Below are positions 44,999 through 54,082 of a stretch of DNA of 64,000 nt, piece by piece (within the stretch, counting starts at the first letter, position 1; the number at the start of each line of letters is the position of its first letter). This DNA comes from Lustribacter sp965277075. GTDB lineage: Bacteria > Vulcanimicrobiota > Vulcanimicrobiia > Vulcanimicrobiales > Vulcanimicrobiaceae. The stretch lies in the NCBI GenBank assembly GCA_965277075.1, contig OZ255707.1, positions 2,976,001 to 3,040,000 on the forward strand. Reading direction: 5' to 3'. A model generated the notes under the pieces. That model did not search any database, was not told the DNA's origin, and saw only the letters and a list, made by a program, of their open reading frames with translations. The translations under genes and the position numbers were made by a program.

Positions 44999-46088
44999 TG
45001 CGCATCGTCGCGCGTTCTCCGGCCGCGGCGCGTTGGTATTGCACGGGCCATGGCGCGTCGGCGCCCAACGCGCGGGCGGCGAAAAGCGGCCAGTAGGGAT
45101 CGCGGAGCAACTCGCGCGCGAGAAAGACGAGGTCGGCGCGTTCGCCCGCGATGATCGCTTCCGCGTCGTCGGGCTCAACGATCATGCCGACGGCGCCGGT
45201 CGCGATTCCCGCCTCGCGGCGGATACGTTCGGCAAACGGCGTCTGATACAACGGACCGACCGGGATCGTGCCTTTCGGTAGCGGAATCGCGCCGCCCGAA
45301 CTGCAGTCGATCAGGTCGACACCCTCGGTTTTCAGCAGACGTGCGAGCTCGACCGACTGATCGACGTCCCAACCACCCTCCGCATAATCGGTCACCGAGA
45401 TGCGCACAATGAGGGGAAGCCGTTCCGGCCACGCGGCCCGAATTGCGCGCACGACGGCTACGATAAAGCGCGTGCGATTCTCGAACGAGCCGCCCCAGCG
45501 GTCGGAGCGTTTGTTGATCAGCGGTGAGAGAAACTCGTCGATCAGATAGCCGTGCGCGCCGTGCACTTCGATGACCGTGCCGCCGGCCGCGAGCGTTCGT
45601 CGCGCCGCACGCGCGAAGTCGGCGACGATCGATTCGATCTGCGCTTCGTCGAGCGCGGCTGGAACGGGATAGCACGAATCGAACGGATCGATTCCCGGAC
45701 CGACCGGTATCCAGCCGCCGTCCTGCGGGCTCACGGCGCCGTACCCTTCCCACGGCGACATCGTCGACGCTTTCCGCCCGGCGTGTGCGAGTTGCGTTCC
45801 CCACGCGGCGCCGCGATCGTTGCAGAAGCGCGCGATGCGCGCGAGCATGTCGACGTGTTCGTCTTTCCAGATGCCGAGATCGCTCGGCGAAATCCGGCCT
45901 TCGGCGCTGACCGCGCTCGCCTCGGTGAGCACGAGCGCGGCACCGCCGACGGCACGGCTTCCGAGATGGACCAGGTGCCAATCCGTGGCGAAACCGTCGG
46001 TCGACGAATACTCGCACATCGGTGAGACGACGATGCGGTTGCGCAACGCGACGTCGCGAAGGCGGAGCGGTGAAAACAGCGCGGACAT
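44982..46088 (-). CDS. Old Yellow Enzyme-type NADH:flavin oxidoreductase (YqjM class)
   Basis: A 368-residue FMN-binding TIM barrel. VSPMCEYSS contains the redox-tuning Cys25 of the thermophilic-like/YqjM class; EVHGAHGYLIDEFLSP gives the substrate-binding His pair; NKRSDRWGGSFENRTRF and LVFLARELLRDPYWPL complete the family pattern. It reduces activated C=C bonds such as enals or enones using NAD(P)H. Its 3' end overlaps the selenoprotein's by 17 nt in convergent orientation. Confidence 0.95.
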   Translation of the reverse strand: MSALFSPLRLRDVALRNRIVVSPMCEYSSTDGFATDWHLVHLGSRAVGGAALVLTEASAVSAEGRISPSDLGIWKDEHVDMLARIARFCNDRGAAWGTQLAHAGRKASTMSPWEGYGAVSPQDGGWIPVGPGIDPFDSCYPVPAALDEAQIESIVADFARAARRTLAAGGTVIEVHGAHGYLIDEFLSPLINKRSDRWGGSFENRTRFIVAVVRAIRAAWPERLPLIVRISVTDYAEGGWDVDQSVELARLLKTEGVDLIDCSSGGAIPLPKGTIPVGPLYQTPFAERIRREAGIATGAVGMIVEPDDAEAIIAGERADLVFLARELLRDPYWPLFAARALGADAPWPVQYQRAAAGERATMRISNYI

Positions 46089-46109
46089 GACGTCGCTGTG
46101 AACCGCGCC

Positions 46110-47144
46110 TTACAGGCCGGCGGTTTCTTTGAGAATGCCGGCGAGTGAAGCGGCGGCCTGCGACCACGTCATCGTGCTCGCTCGTTCGCGGCCGCGACGG
46201 CGCAGCGTTGCCGCGAGCCCATCCTCGCGAATCACGCGCTCGAGCGCGTCGGCAAAGGCGGATGCGTCGCCTGGATGTGCGTAGAGCGCGGCGTCCCCGC
46301 CCGCTTCCGGTATAGCGGAGCCGCGGCTCGCAACGACCGGAGCGCCGGCGGACATTGCCTCGAGCACGGGCAGGCCGAAGCCCTCGTAGCGCGAGGGGTA
46401 GACGAACGCAGCACACGCGGCGTAAAGCGCGCCGAGCGTCGCGTCGTCGACATGGCCGAGCGCGTGAACGCGAATGCCTTCGGCGTGCGGCAGCGCGCCG
46501 ACGATGCGGCCGACGATCACACATTCGACGGCGACGTTGCGGCGGCTGAGGATGCGCGCCGCCGCGAGCAGCGTGTCGACGCCCTTGCGTTCGTCCGTCT
46601 CGCCGACGAAGAGCAGAAAGCGTCCGAACGCCGTGACGTCGAGCGACGGCGATCCCTGAGGCAGCGGTGCGACACCGGGAAGGATGACGCGCATGCGCTC
46701 CGGCGCAAGCGGAAGGACGCGCAGCAGTTCGGCGCGTGAAAATTGCGAATCGGTGATAATACGGTCGCAGCGCTGCGCCGCTCGGCGAAACGTCGCGCGC
46801 GCGTCATCGCCATACCCGGGCAATACGAAGTTCGACGCATCGTGCAACGTTGCGACCGACGGGCCGCGAAACGCATCCCAACTCGGGCCGTTGAACGGAA
46901 ACCACACGACGTCGAACTCGCTGCCGCGCGCGGCGCGTCGCGAGGTGACGGGGAGGGTGCGGCCGGCAATTTGTCGCTGGTACCGCGGTGCGACGGTCCA
47001 TATCGACCATTCGGGAACGAGGAGCGTGCAGGCAACGGCGGCGGCATGCTCGTCGCGCAAGCACGTCAACATCGCCCGAACGTAGCGGCCGATGCCGCGT
47101 CGATCGTGCGGGAGATTCCACGCGTCGACGCCGACGCGGATCAA
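46110..47144 (-). CDS. Family 4 (GT-B) glycosyltransferase
   Basis: A 344-residue GT4 glycosyltransferase. The N-terminal Rossmann half begins IRVGVDAWNLPHDRRGIGRYVRAML. The donor half has LFVGETDERKGVDTLL, VYPSRYEGFGLPVLEAMSAGAPVVAS (the E-x7-E motif) and AALYAHPGD. TTG 47144 lies 4 nt after the stop of the TonB-like gene, so the two are probably co-transcribed. The acceptor is unknown; an envelope glycan is plausible. Confidence 0.92.
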   Translation of the reverse strand: MIRVGVDAWNLPHDRRGIGRYVRAMLTCLRDEHAAAVACTLLVPEWSIWTVAPRYQRQIAGRTLPVTSRRAARGSEFDVVWFPFNGPSWDAFRGPSVATLHDASNFVLPGYGDDARATFRRAAQRCDRIITDSQFSRAELLRVLPLAPERMRVILPGVAPLPQGSPSLDVTAFGRFLLFVGETDERKGVDTLLAAARILSRRNVAVECVIVGRIVGALPHAEGIRVHALGHVDDATLGALYAACAAFVYPSRYEGFGLPVLEAMSAGAPVVASRGSAIPEAGGDAALYAHPGDASAFADALERVIREDGLAATLRRRGRERASTMTWSQAAASLAGILKETAGL

Positions 47145-47148
47145 GCGG

Positions 47149-47925
47149 TCAGTGGGGACACGGTTGCAAGACGGTCCCGCCGTGCGCGTTCGTATGGTCG
47201 AGAACGTAACGCACGATATCGGGGTAGCGGCGCGTATCGGCTCCCGGCGGCGGTAATTGCGCGAGCACGACGAGATTCGCTTTGCGCACGTTGATCGGCG
47301 ACCAAGGATCCGTATCTAAGTAATCCGTGTAGACCCACGGATACGGGAAATCGTCGCTCTGCTCGTGGCCGTCCGGAAAGTGAACGGTCGTGCGGACCGT
47401 TTCGTACGAGACGTCGCCGACGATTTTCGCAGCGTTCGACGGAATGAATTCGACGTATCCGCACGGCGCATCGGCATCCACCACGCCGGTCCCGGAACCG
47501 CCGGTTCCCTCGCCCCCGCCCGAGCCCGTGCCGGGCCCCGTTCCGCTGCCGCTTCCCGTTCCGTCAGCGCTGCTTACGACCGCAACGGCGCGCGGGTGAA
47601 CGGACGGTGCGGACGGCGGCGCGTGCACCACGTTTGCCGCGCCGGCGTGACGCTGGGCGTGCGGCGCGGCGCGTTGGACCGGCGCAAGGACGACGTGCCG
47701 TTGCGGGGTCGGCGTCGGTGTCGTGACGGGCTTGGGCGTCGCGGTCGGACGCGGCGTCGGCATCGGCGTCGGCGCGGGAGTCGGCGCCGGCGTGCGCGGC
47801 GCTTCTTCCAACACGACCGTCGTTTGGGCGATGCGTTCGGGCGGCGTCTCACGCGGCCATTGTCCGAACGCGAGGGCAAACGTGAGCGCTGTTATGCCGA
47901 TCGAGAGGACAAGCGCAAGCGACAT
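47149..47925 (-). CDS. TonB-like protein with Pro/Thr-rich spacer
   Basis: From ATG 47925: one N-terminal membrane helix (SLALVLSIGITALTFALAFG), a long Pro/Thr/Ala-rich linker with PTP repeats (about 45-75), a Gly/Ser/Thr run (GSGSGTGPGTGSGGGEG), then a small C-terminal domain with two Cys (DAPCGYVEF, LQPCPH). Helix, spacer and periplasmic end recall TonB energy transducers, although the terminal domain is not classical. Coding-like sequence continues about 29 codons upstream (QFNALVDDLVRLRDDPG) to a TAG with no standard start, so the true N-terminus may be longer. Confidence 0.65.
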   Translation of the reverse strand: MSLALVLSIGITALTFALAFGQWPRETPPERIAQTTVVLEEAPRTPAPTPAPTPMPTPRPTATPKPVTTPTPTPQRHVVLAPVQRAAPHAQRHAGAANVVHAPPSAPSVHPRAVAVVSSADGTGSGSGTGPGTGSGGGEGTGGSGTGVVDADAPCGYVEFIPSNAAKIVGDVSYETVRTTVHFPDGHEQSDDFPYPWVYTDYLDTDPWSPINVRKANLVVLAQLPPPGADTRRYPDIVRYVLDHTNAHGGTVLQPCPH

Positions 47926-48126
47926 GCGCCGCGTCTGTCCCGGGTCGTCTCGGAGCCGAACGAGATCGTCGACGAGGGCGTTGAATTGGGTGTCGTCACG
48001 CTGCTGAGAATCGATCTGCGGAAAATCCTATTCGTCGATCGCGAACCGTGCCGGTACGAGGTTTCGCCTCAAAGGGAACGGATTCTTCGGCCGAGGGGTT
48101 CCGGCGATGGTCGCGAACCGCGCCGC

Positions 48127-48639
48127 GTGCAGATCGAGACGCTCATTCGAGCCATCCCGGATTTTCCGATTCCCGGCATTCTCTTTCGAGATATCACGCC
48201 GCTGCTCGGTGATCCCGACGGCTTCAAAGCGATGGTCGACTTGTTCGTCGAGCGTTTCCGCGATGCGAAGATCGACGTTGTCGTCGGTATCGAGGCTCGG
48301 GGCTACATGCTCGGCGCACCGGTCGCGTATGTGCTCGGCGCCGGCTTTGTTCCGGTGCGCAAGCCGGGCAAGTTGCCGGGCGAGAAATTCACGGAAGAGT
48401 ACGCGCTCGAATACGGAACCAATTCTATCGAGATTCATGCCGATGCCGTGACGCGGGGAAAGCGCGTGCTCGTCATCGACGATCTGCTCGCGACCGGGGG
48501 CACGCTCGCCGCGACACTGCGGCTCCTTGAGCGGCTCGACGCGACGGTCGCCGGCGTAGCGGTCCTGATCGAACTCGCAGCGCTCGGCGGCCGCGCCGCG
48601 CTTCCCGGCATCGATGTGACGTCATTCATTACCTATTGA
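48127..48639 (+). CDS. apt: Adenine phosphoribosyltransferase
   Basis: A 170-residue type I phosphoribosyltransferase. IPDFPIPGILFRDITPLLGD is the adenine-binding N-terminus of Apt, GIEARGYMLGAPVAY and RKPGKLPGE follow, and VLVIDDLLATGGT is the PRPP-binding motif. It converts adenine and PRPP to AMP. GTG 48127 gives the family length. It lies just ahead of the (p)ppGpp synthetase gene, a gene order common in bacteria. Confidence 0.95.
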   Translation: MQIETLIRAIPDFPIPGILFRDITPLLGDPDGFKAMVDLFVERFRDAKIDVVVGIEARGYMLGAPVAYVLGAGFVPVRKPGKLPGEKFTEEYALEYGTNSIEIHADAVTRGKRVLVIDDLLATGGTLAATLRLLERLDATVAGVAVLIELAALGGRAALPGIDVTSFITY

Positions 48640-48685
48640 TCAACCGAATTCGACGGCGTGCTGTTATAAAGAAGAACAACCGCCA

Positions 48686-50857
48686 ATGACGATCACCGAT
48701 CTCGTAGCGAACGTTCGCCGGTACGACCCCGGCCTCGACCCGGCCTGGCTCGAGGGCGTCTACACGCTCGCGGCCGGCGCGCACGGCGAGCAGCGGCGTG
48801 CCTCGGGCGAACCATACATCGTGCACCCGTTGGCGGTCGCCGAGATTTTGGCCGATCTCGAGATGGATCGCGCGACCATCGCCGCTGCGCTGCTGCACGA
48901 TGTGGTCGAAGACACGGTCGTCACGAGCGAAGAAGTCGGTGAGCGTTTCGGTGCGGAGATCGCGACGCTGGTCGACGGCGTTACGAAATTGACGCGCATT
49001 CCTTATCAAACCAAAGAAGACGCGCAGGTCGAGAACCTTCGCAAAATGTTCCTGGCGATGGCCAAAGACATCCGCGTCATCATCATCAAGCTCGCCGACC
49101 GCCTCCACAATATGCGGACGCTCGGATCGTTGCCGCCGGCGAAGCAGCAAAACATCTCGCGCGAGACGATTGAGATCTACGCGCCGATCGCGCACCGGCT
49201 CGGGATCTGGCGCATGAAGTGGGATCTCGAAGATCTCGCGCTGCGCTATCTCGATCCCGAATCGTATCGGGACATCGCGGAGCGCGTGCAAAAGAAGCGC
49301 GGCGAACGTGAAGCCGCCGTTGCGGGCGTCCTCGACGAACTCGAGTCGCAGTTCGCGGCGATCCATCTCGAGGCTGACGTGAGCGGCCGCCCCAAGCACT
49401 TCTACTCAATTCACAAGAAGATGCAGACGGGTCGCGACTTCTCGACGATTTACGACTTGACCGCCGTGCGCATCATCGTCGATTCGGTGAAGGATTGCTA
49501 CGGTGCACTCGGCATCGTGCACTCGATCTGGAAGCCGCTTCCGGGACGTTTTAAAGACTACATCGCCATGCCCAAGCCGAACATGTACCAGTCCTTGCAC
49601 ACGACGGTCGTCGGCCCGGGCGGCGATCCGCTCGAAGTGCAGATCCGCACGCTCGAGATGCACCGCACGAGCGAGTACGGCATCGCGGCGCACTGGCGCT
49701 ATAAAGAAGGTTCGAAGACGGACAACTTCGAGCAGAAACTCACCTGGCTGCGCTCGCTGCTCGAGTGGCAAAACGACATGCGCGACTCGCGCATGTTCAT
49801 GGAGAATCTCAAGCTCGATCTCTTCGACACGCAGGTCTTCATCTTTTCGCCGAAAGGCGACGTGTTCTCGCTGCCGGCGAGCGCGACGCCGCTCGATTTC
49901 GCCTATCAGGTCCACACGAACGTCGGCAATCATTGCGTCGGTGCAAAAGTCAACGGCAAGATCGTGCCGCTCGACTTCGTGTTGAAGAACGGCGACATCG
50001 TCGAAGTGCTCGTGAATAAGTCGAGTGCGCGGCCGTCGCTCGACTGGCTCTCGATCGTGAAGACGTCGAGCGCGAAACACAAAATCAAACAGTGGTTCCG
50101 CAAGGAACGCAAAGAAGAGAACACGCTGCTCGGGCAGGAAATGCTCGAGACCGAGCTTGCTCATCAGAACGTCCGGCTGGACGCGGCGCGCGGCGAACCG
50201 CTCGAGAAGATTGCGGCGAAGCTGAACTTCGTGAGCGCGTCGGACCTCTTTGCAGCGATCGGATTCGGCGACGCGAGCGCGGCATCGGTCGCCAAGCGAC
50301 TCAAAGAAGAGATCAAGGTCGATAACGTCGTCGACATCCAGACGTTGCCGCGTCCCGTGACGTCCCGGCGCGTCACGCGTAACGCGTCGGGCATCCGCAT
50401 CGCGGGCGTCGACGACGTGCTCGTGCGCCTCTCGAAGTGCTGCTCGCCCGTCCCGGGCGACCCGATCATGGGATTCGTGACCATTGGTCGCGGGGTGTCC
50501 GTGCACCGCGCCGATTGCCCGAACGTGGCCTACATGAACGCCGCGCCCGAGCGCATTCTCGAGGCAACCTGGGCCGACGTCACGCACATCCAGCATGCGG
50601 TCGACATTGAGATCGAAGCCGGCGACCGCGCGGGTTTGCTGCAGGACGTCATGGGCGTGTGCGCCGAGTCGAAGACGCCGGTGTCGTCGGTCAATGCACG
50701 CGTGAAGCGCGAAAGTGCGAACATCTCGATTACCGCGCAGATCACGAATATCGATCACTTGCAGAAATTGCTGGCGAAGTTGACCGCACTCAAAGACGTG
50801 CGGGCGGTCTACCGCGTGAATAAGCGCGAAGCGCGCGAGGTCCGCGTCTCCGGCTAA
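48686..50857 (+). CDS. rel: Bifunctional (p)ppGpp synthetase/hydrolase (Rel/SpoT)
   Basis: A 723-residue long RSH protein. The HD hydrolase domain is intact (PYIVHPLAVAEILADLEMD, ALLHDVVEDT, about 45-80, and KLADRLHNMRTL). The synthetase domain has GRPKHFYSIHKKM and EVQIRTLEMHRTSEYGIAAHWRYKEG. A TGS domain (about 385-445; DVFSLPASATPLDFAYQVHT), a Cys-containing region (RLSKCCSPVPGD) and a C-terminal ACT domain follow. It makes and degrades the stringent-response alarmone. TATAAA at about 48665 may be its -10 box. Confidence 0.96.
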   Translation: MTITDLVANVRRYDPGLDPAWLEGVYTLAAGAHGEQRRASGEPYIVHPLAVAEILADLEMDRATIAAALLHDVVEDTVVTSEEVGERFGAEIATLVDGVTKLTRIPYQTKEDAQVENLRKMFLAMAKDIRVIIIKLADRLHNMRTLGSLPPAKQQNISRETIEIYAPIAHRLGIWRMKWDLEDLALRYLDPESYRDIAERVQKKRGEREAAVAGVLDELESQFAAIHLEADVSGRPKHFYSIHKKMQTGRDFSTIYDLTAVRIIVDSVKDCYGALGIVHSIWKPLPGRFKDYIAMPKPNMYQSLHTTVVGPGGDPLEVQIRTLEMHRTSEYGIAAHWRYKEGSKTDNFEQKLTWLRSLLEWQNDMRDSRMFMENLKLDLFDTQVFIFSPKGDVFSLPASATPLDFAYQVHTNVGNHCVGAKVNGKIVPLDFVLKNGDIVEVLVNKSSARPSLDWLSIVKTSSAKHKIKQWFRKERKEENTLLGQEMLETELAHQNVRLDAARGEPLEKIAAKLNFVSASDLFAAIGFGDASAASVAKRLKEEIKVDNVVDIQTLPRPVTSRRVTRNASGIRIAGVDDVLVRLSKCCSPVPGDPIMGFVTIGRGVSVHRADCPNVAYMNAAPERILEATWADVTHIQHAVDIEIEAGDRAGLLQDVMGVCAESKTPVSSVNARVKRESANISITAQITNIDHLQKLLAKLTALKDVRAVYRVNKREAREVRVSG

Positions 50858-52365
50858 AGGTCATCGAGCGTTAGGGCACCATCCGCATAACGCCACGCCG
50901 AATCGAAGCGAGCCCCCATCTCTTTGGCGTGCGGATCCTTCTCGGCGGCGAGCGTCTTCGATAGGCCGAAGAGCGAGCGCGGGTTGTTCGGATTACGCCC
51001 GAGATCGTCGCGGAACACCGCGGCCGCCTCCGCGTATCGTCCGGCGAGCGCGAGCCGCGCGCCGAGCGTTTCGCGAATCGGATAAAACCAGGCCGGCGGC
51101 TCGCGCGACGGAAGCGTGTCTTGAAGCGCAACGGCCCGCTGCAGCGCGGAGATCACTGCATCCCCTCGATGATCGGCGATGTCGATCTGCGCCTGCAACG
51201 TCGCGCGAGCAATGCCCGTGCGCGCATCCGAATCGCGTATGCCGTCGATGTAGCCGAGACCGGCACGCGCGGCCCCGAGGTCGCCCGTGCCCGCGCTCGC
51301 CATCGCCGACGCGAAGCGCCAGCGAATGTCGGGTTGCGCGGGCGGCAGGAGCGCCAGAAGCTCGCGCCAGCGGTGAAAGCGGAGGTAGGTTTCGACCCCG
51401 GCCGCGTTGTCGCCGACCTGGATTGCCAGTTGCTGCGCCGTATCGCGCGCGTGTTGCCACTGGCCCGACATCATGTAGGCATAATTCATCACCGCAAAGT
51501 CGTGATGGTAATAAGCGTTGTGAACGTCGCTATGTTCACCCGGTAAATACGATTGAAACATCGCGATCGCACGCCGATTGGCGTCGATCGCCTCTTCGTA
51601 ATCGCCGACGCGGGTAAAGATGTGCGCCGGCATATGCGCGAGGTGCTCGGCGCCGGGCGGCAGCGGCGTCGACGCGAGGTTGCGTGCGGCTTGCAGCGCG
51701 GCGCCCGGCGTTTTCGAATCTTCGTACGCATGAATCAGCAAATGATTTGCGCCGAGCGCTCGGGAGTCGCGGTGGAGGACGCTCGCGAGAATGTGGATGA
51801 CCTGCATCGTGTACCGGGTCGGAGCGCCGTCGTGTTCCCACATGTGCAGGGGCGTCAGGTCCATCAGGCTCTCGGCGTAGAGTGTCTGCGCATCGAGATC
51901 GCCGGGAAACTTTCCCGCGAGAGACGCCATAGCCGACGCGTATGCGCGCTGCGCGCGGTCGATCGCGCCCGCATCGCGTGCCTCGTAGCGCGGCGCCAGC
52001 GCCTCGATGTACGCCCGTTCTGCGGGGGTCGCATGTGCCGTGCGTTGCCGCGCTTGCGCGACCGCGTCGCGTCCGATCTGCGCGCGTGCGAGATCGTAGG
52101 TCGTATTGATGTTCGGGCCCGCCGCGAGGGCGATTCCCCAATATGCCATGGCAAGCGAACCGTCGAGGCGCGCTGCTTGCTGGAAGTGGTAGGATGCCTC
52201 TTCGGGATTGAATGCGTACATCAGCGTCAAACCTACGTCGAACTCATGTTGCGCGCTCGCATTCGCCGTCGAAACGCCGTGGTGGACGATACCGGTCGCC
52301 GCTGCCGCGCCGGCGCTGCGAGATTGCAGCAAAACGAATGAGGCGAGACACGCGAGAATTGTCAT
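50854..52365 (-). CDS. Exported TPR-repeat protein
   Basis: A 503-residue protein with a probable signal peptide (MTILACLASFVLLQSRSAGA) and many helical pairs of TPR type (EEASYHFQQAARLDGSLAMAYWGIALAAGPN; GDYEEAIDANRRAIAMF; GRYAEAAAVFRDDLGRNPNNPRSLFGLSKTL). HMPAHIFTRVGDY and HLLIHAYEDSKTPG are typical of a widespread uncharacterised tetratricopeptide family found next to redox genes. Its ATG is only 10 nt from the divergent molybdoenzyme ATG. The 3' end overlaps the rel stop. Confidence 0.8.
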   Translation of the reverse strand: MTILACLASFVLLQSRSAGAAAATGIVHHGVSTANASAQHEFDVGLTLMYAFNPEEASYHFQQAARLDGSLAMAYWGIALAAGPNINTTYDLARAQIGRDAVAQARQRTAHATPAERAYIEALAPRYEARDAGAIDRAQRAYASAMASLAGKFPGDLDAQTLYAESLMDLTPLHMWEHDGAPTRYTMQVIHILASVLHRDSRALGANHLLIHAYEDSKTPGAALQAARNLASTPLPPGAEHLAHMPAHIFTRVGDYEEAIDANRRAIAMFQSYLPGEHSDVHNAYYHHDFAVMNYAYMMSGQWQHARDTAQQLAIQVGDNAAGVETYLRFHRWRELLALLPPAQPDIRWRFASAMASAGTGDLGAARAGLGYIDGIRDSDARTGIARATLQAQIDIADHRGDAVISALQRAVALQDTLPSREPPAWFYPIRETLGARLALAGRYAEAAAVFRDDLGRNPNNPRSLFGLSKTLAAEKDPHAKEMGARFDSAWRYADGALTLDDL

Positions 52366-52375
52366 GCGAGGCGCA

Positions 52376-53554
52376 ATGAAACGAAGTACGTTCCTGGTCA
52401 CGACCGTTCCGATTGCAACCGAAGCGGCGATGCTCCCTGCTGCTGCACAATCGATCGTGGGTGTCGACGAACGAGCGATCGACCCGTACGGCGTTCCATC
52501 GCGTTTCGAAAGCGACGTCGTGCGACGTCCGCGAAACTCGCCGAATCTTGCGTTCACTCCGCTCGGCCGACAGCTCTCCAGCATAACGCCCAGCGGCATC
52601 GCGTTTGTTCGCAATCACGCCGGCGTACCATCGATCGATCCGCAACGGCATTCCTTGCTGGTCCACGGTCTCGTCACGCGCGCGCTTACGTATTCGATCG
52701 ACGATCTCTTACGCTTCCCGTCGGTCGAACGTATGCACTTCGTTGAATGCGCGGGCAATTCGGCGCGCGGGTGGCAGCGACTCGGGAGCACGGTCCAGTT
52801 CTCGCACGGGCTCGTGCACGGCGCGCTTTGGACGGGCGTGCCGCTGCGATCGATTTTGGATGAGGCCGGCGTTCGATCGGACGGAAAATGGATCGTTGCA
52901 GAGGGCGCCGACAACGCGTACTTCGATCGCAGCTTGCCGCTCGATGCGATCCGCGACGATGCGTTGCTGGCGTACGGACAAAATGGTGAGATGCTGCGCC
53001 CGGAGCAGGGCTATCCGCTGCGCTTGATCGTGCCGGGGTTCGAGGGATCGACCAATATAAAGTGGCTGCGTCGACTCAAAATTGTCGCCAAGCCCGTCTA
53101 TTCTCGAGAAGAAACGGCCGAGTATTCGCAAGTTATGCCGGACGGCTCGATCCGGATTTTCGACTTCGTCATGGGCGTGAAATCCGTCGTGACGTCGCCG
53201 TCGCCCGGCGATCGCGTCGTACCGGGCCCGAATACGGCGCGCGGTTTCGCTTGGAGCGGCGCTGCGGCGATCCGTCGCGTCGAAATTTCGCTCGACGGCG
53301 GCGCGTCGTGGACCGATGCGACGTTGACGGGCACGCCCGCTGCGAAGAGCCTTGCCGCGTTTTCCTTTCCGTTCGTCCGACACGCCGGCGAACGGGCCGT
53401 GCTGATGAGCCGCGCGACGGACGATGCCGGTAATCGGCAACCAACCCTCGGTGAAGTCGTCGCGGCGCGCGGCGATCGATTACGCTATCACGTGAACGCG
53501 ATCGCACGTTGGGCGATCGCCGCCGACGGAGCGGTGAGCAATCTCGATGGGTAA
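52376..53554 (+). CDS. Sulfite dehydrogenase-like molybdenum protein (SoxC/SorA type)
   Basis: A 392-residue protein of the sulfite oxidase family. A signal-like N-terminus (KRSTFLVTTVPIATEAAML) resembles a Tat signal with KR in place of RR. The Moco domain carries the molybdenum-ligating Cys125 in HFVECAGNSARGW, YPLRLIVPGFEGSTNIKWLRRLKI, and the C-terminal dimerisation domain starts near GFAWSGAAAIRRVEISLDGG. ATG 52376 has GAGG 4 nt upstream. It overlaps the following cytochrome gene by 8 nt, as in SorAB or SoxCD pairs. Confidence 0.9.
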   Translation: MKRSTFLVTTVPIATEAAMLPAAAQSIVGVDERAIDPYGVPSRFESDVVRRPRNSPNLAFTPLGRQLSSITPSGIAFVRNHAGVPSIDPQRHSLLVHGLVTRALTYSIDDLLRFPSVERMHFVECAGNSARGWQRLGSTVQFSHGLVHGALWTGVPLRSILDEAGVRSDGKWIVAEGADNAYFDRSLPLDAIRDDALLAYGQNGEMLRPEQGYPLRLIVPGFEGSTNIKWLRRLKIVAKPVYSREETAEYSQVMPDGSIRIFDFVMGVKSVVTSPSPGDRVVPGPNTARGFAWSGAAAIRRVEISLDGGASWTDATLTGTPAAKSLAAFSFPFVRHAGERAVLMSRATDDAGNRQPTLGEVVAARGDRLRYHVNAIARWAIAADGAVSNLDG

Positions 53555-54017
53555 GTACACGGCGCTGGCGGTCGTGGCCGCGTGCGTAATCTTCGCCGCG
53601 GCCGTAGCGGGAACGAAAGCGATTCCCACGGCGTCTGCCACGATCGGTCAACCTGCCGACGAGCGCACGATCGAACGCGAAAACATCGACGTTGCTCCCG
53701 ACGGCGCCGGCCTACCCGGCGGCTCGGGGGAGGCGGCCCGGGGCCGCGCGATCTTCGCGGCGGCCTGCATGCAATGTCACGGGACGAGCGTTGTGCTCCT
53801 GCCCGAACGCTGGGCCTACGCGACGACGATCTTCGATTATGTCCGTCGGGCGATGCCGCCGACGACGACGACAAAGCTCTCCGCCGACGAAGTCTATGCG
53901 GTCGTCGCGTATCTGCTCGCCTCAAATGCCGTCATTTCCGAGCACGAGATCATGAACGCGTCATCATTGCCGCTTGTCCACATGCCGCTTCAAGCAAAGT
54001 TTCTGTTTGCGCGTTAA
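53547..54017 (+). CDS. Mono-haem cytochrome c, electron acceptor of the molybdoenzyme
   Basis: A 156-residue exported cytochrome c. An N-terminal membrane/signal helix (TALAVVAACVIFAAAVAG) is followed by one haem site, C74-M-Q-C77-H78 (AAACMQCHG). RRAMPPTTTTKLSADEVYAVVAYLLA supplies the likely axial Met. It is translated with the SoxC/SorA-like gene (8-nt overlap) and should carry sulfite-derived electrons towards a terminal oxidase. Confidence 0.9.
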   Translation: MGKYTALAVVAACVIFAAAVAGTKAIPTASATIGQPADERTIERENIDVAPDGAGLPGGSGEAARGRAIFAAACMQCHGTSVVLLPERWAYATTIFDYVRRAMPPTTTTKLSADEVYAVVAYLLASNAVISEHEIMNASSLPLVHMPLQAKFLFAR

Positions 54018-54082
54018 AGCCGACTTAACGTTGCTCGCATAGCGTTCGGACATTACCCTCCACACAATATAGGCGAGGATAC

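Noticed and set aside
52376..54017. A Sox thiosulfate-oxidation cluster
   Set aside because: Only the molybdoenzyme and one cytochrome are present; no soxX, Y, Z, A or B, so a SorAB-like sulfite dehydrogenase is more likely.
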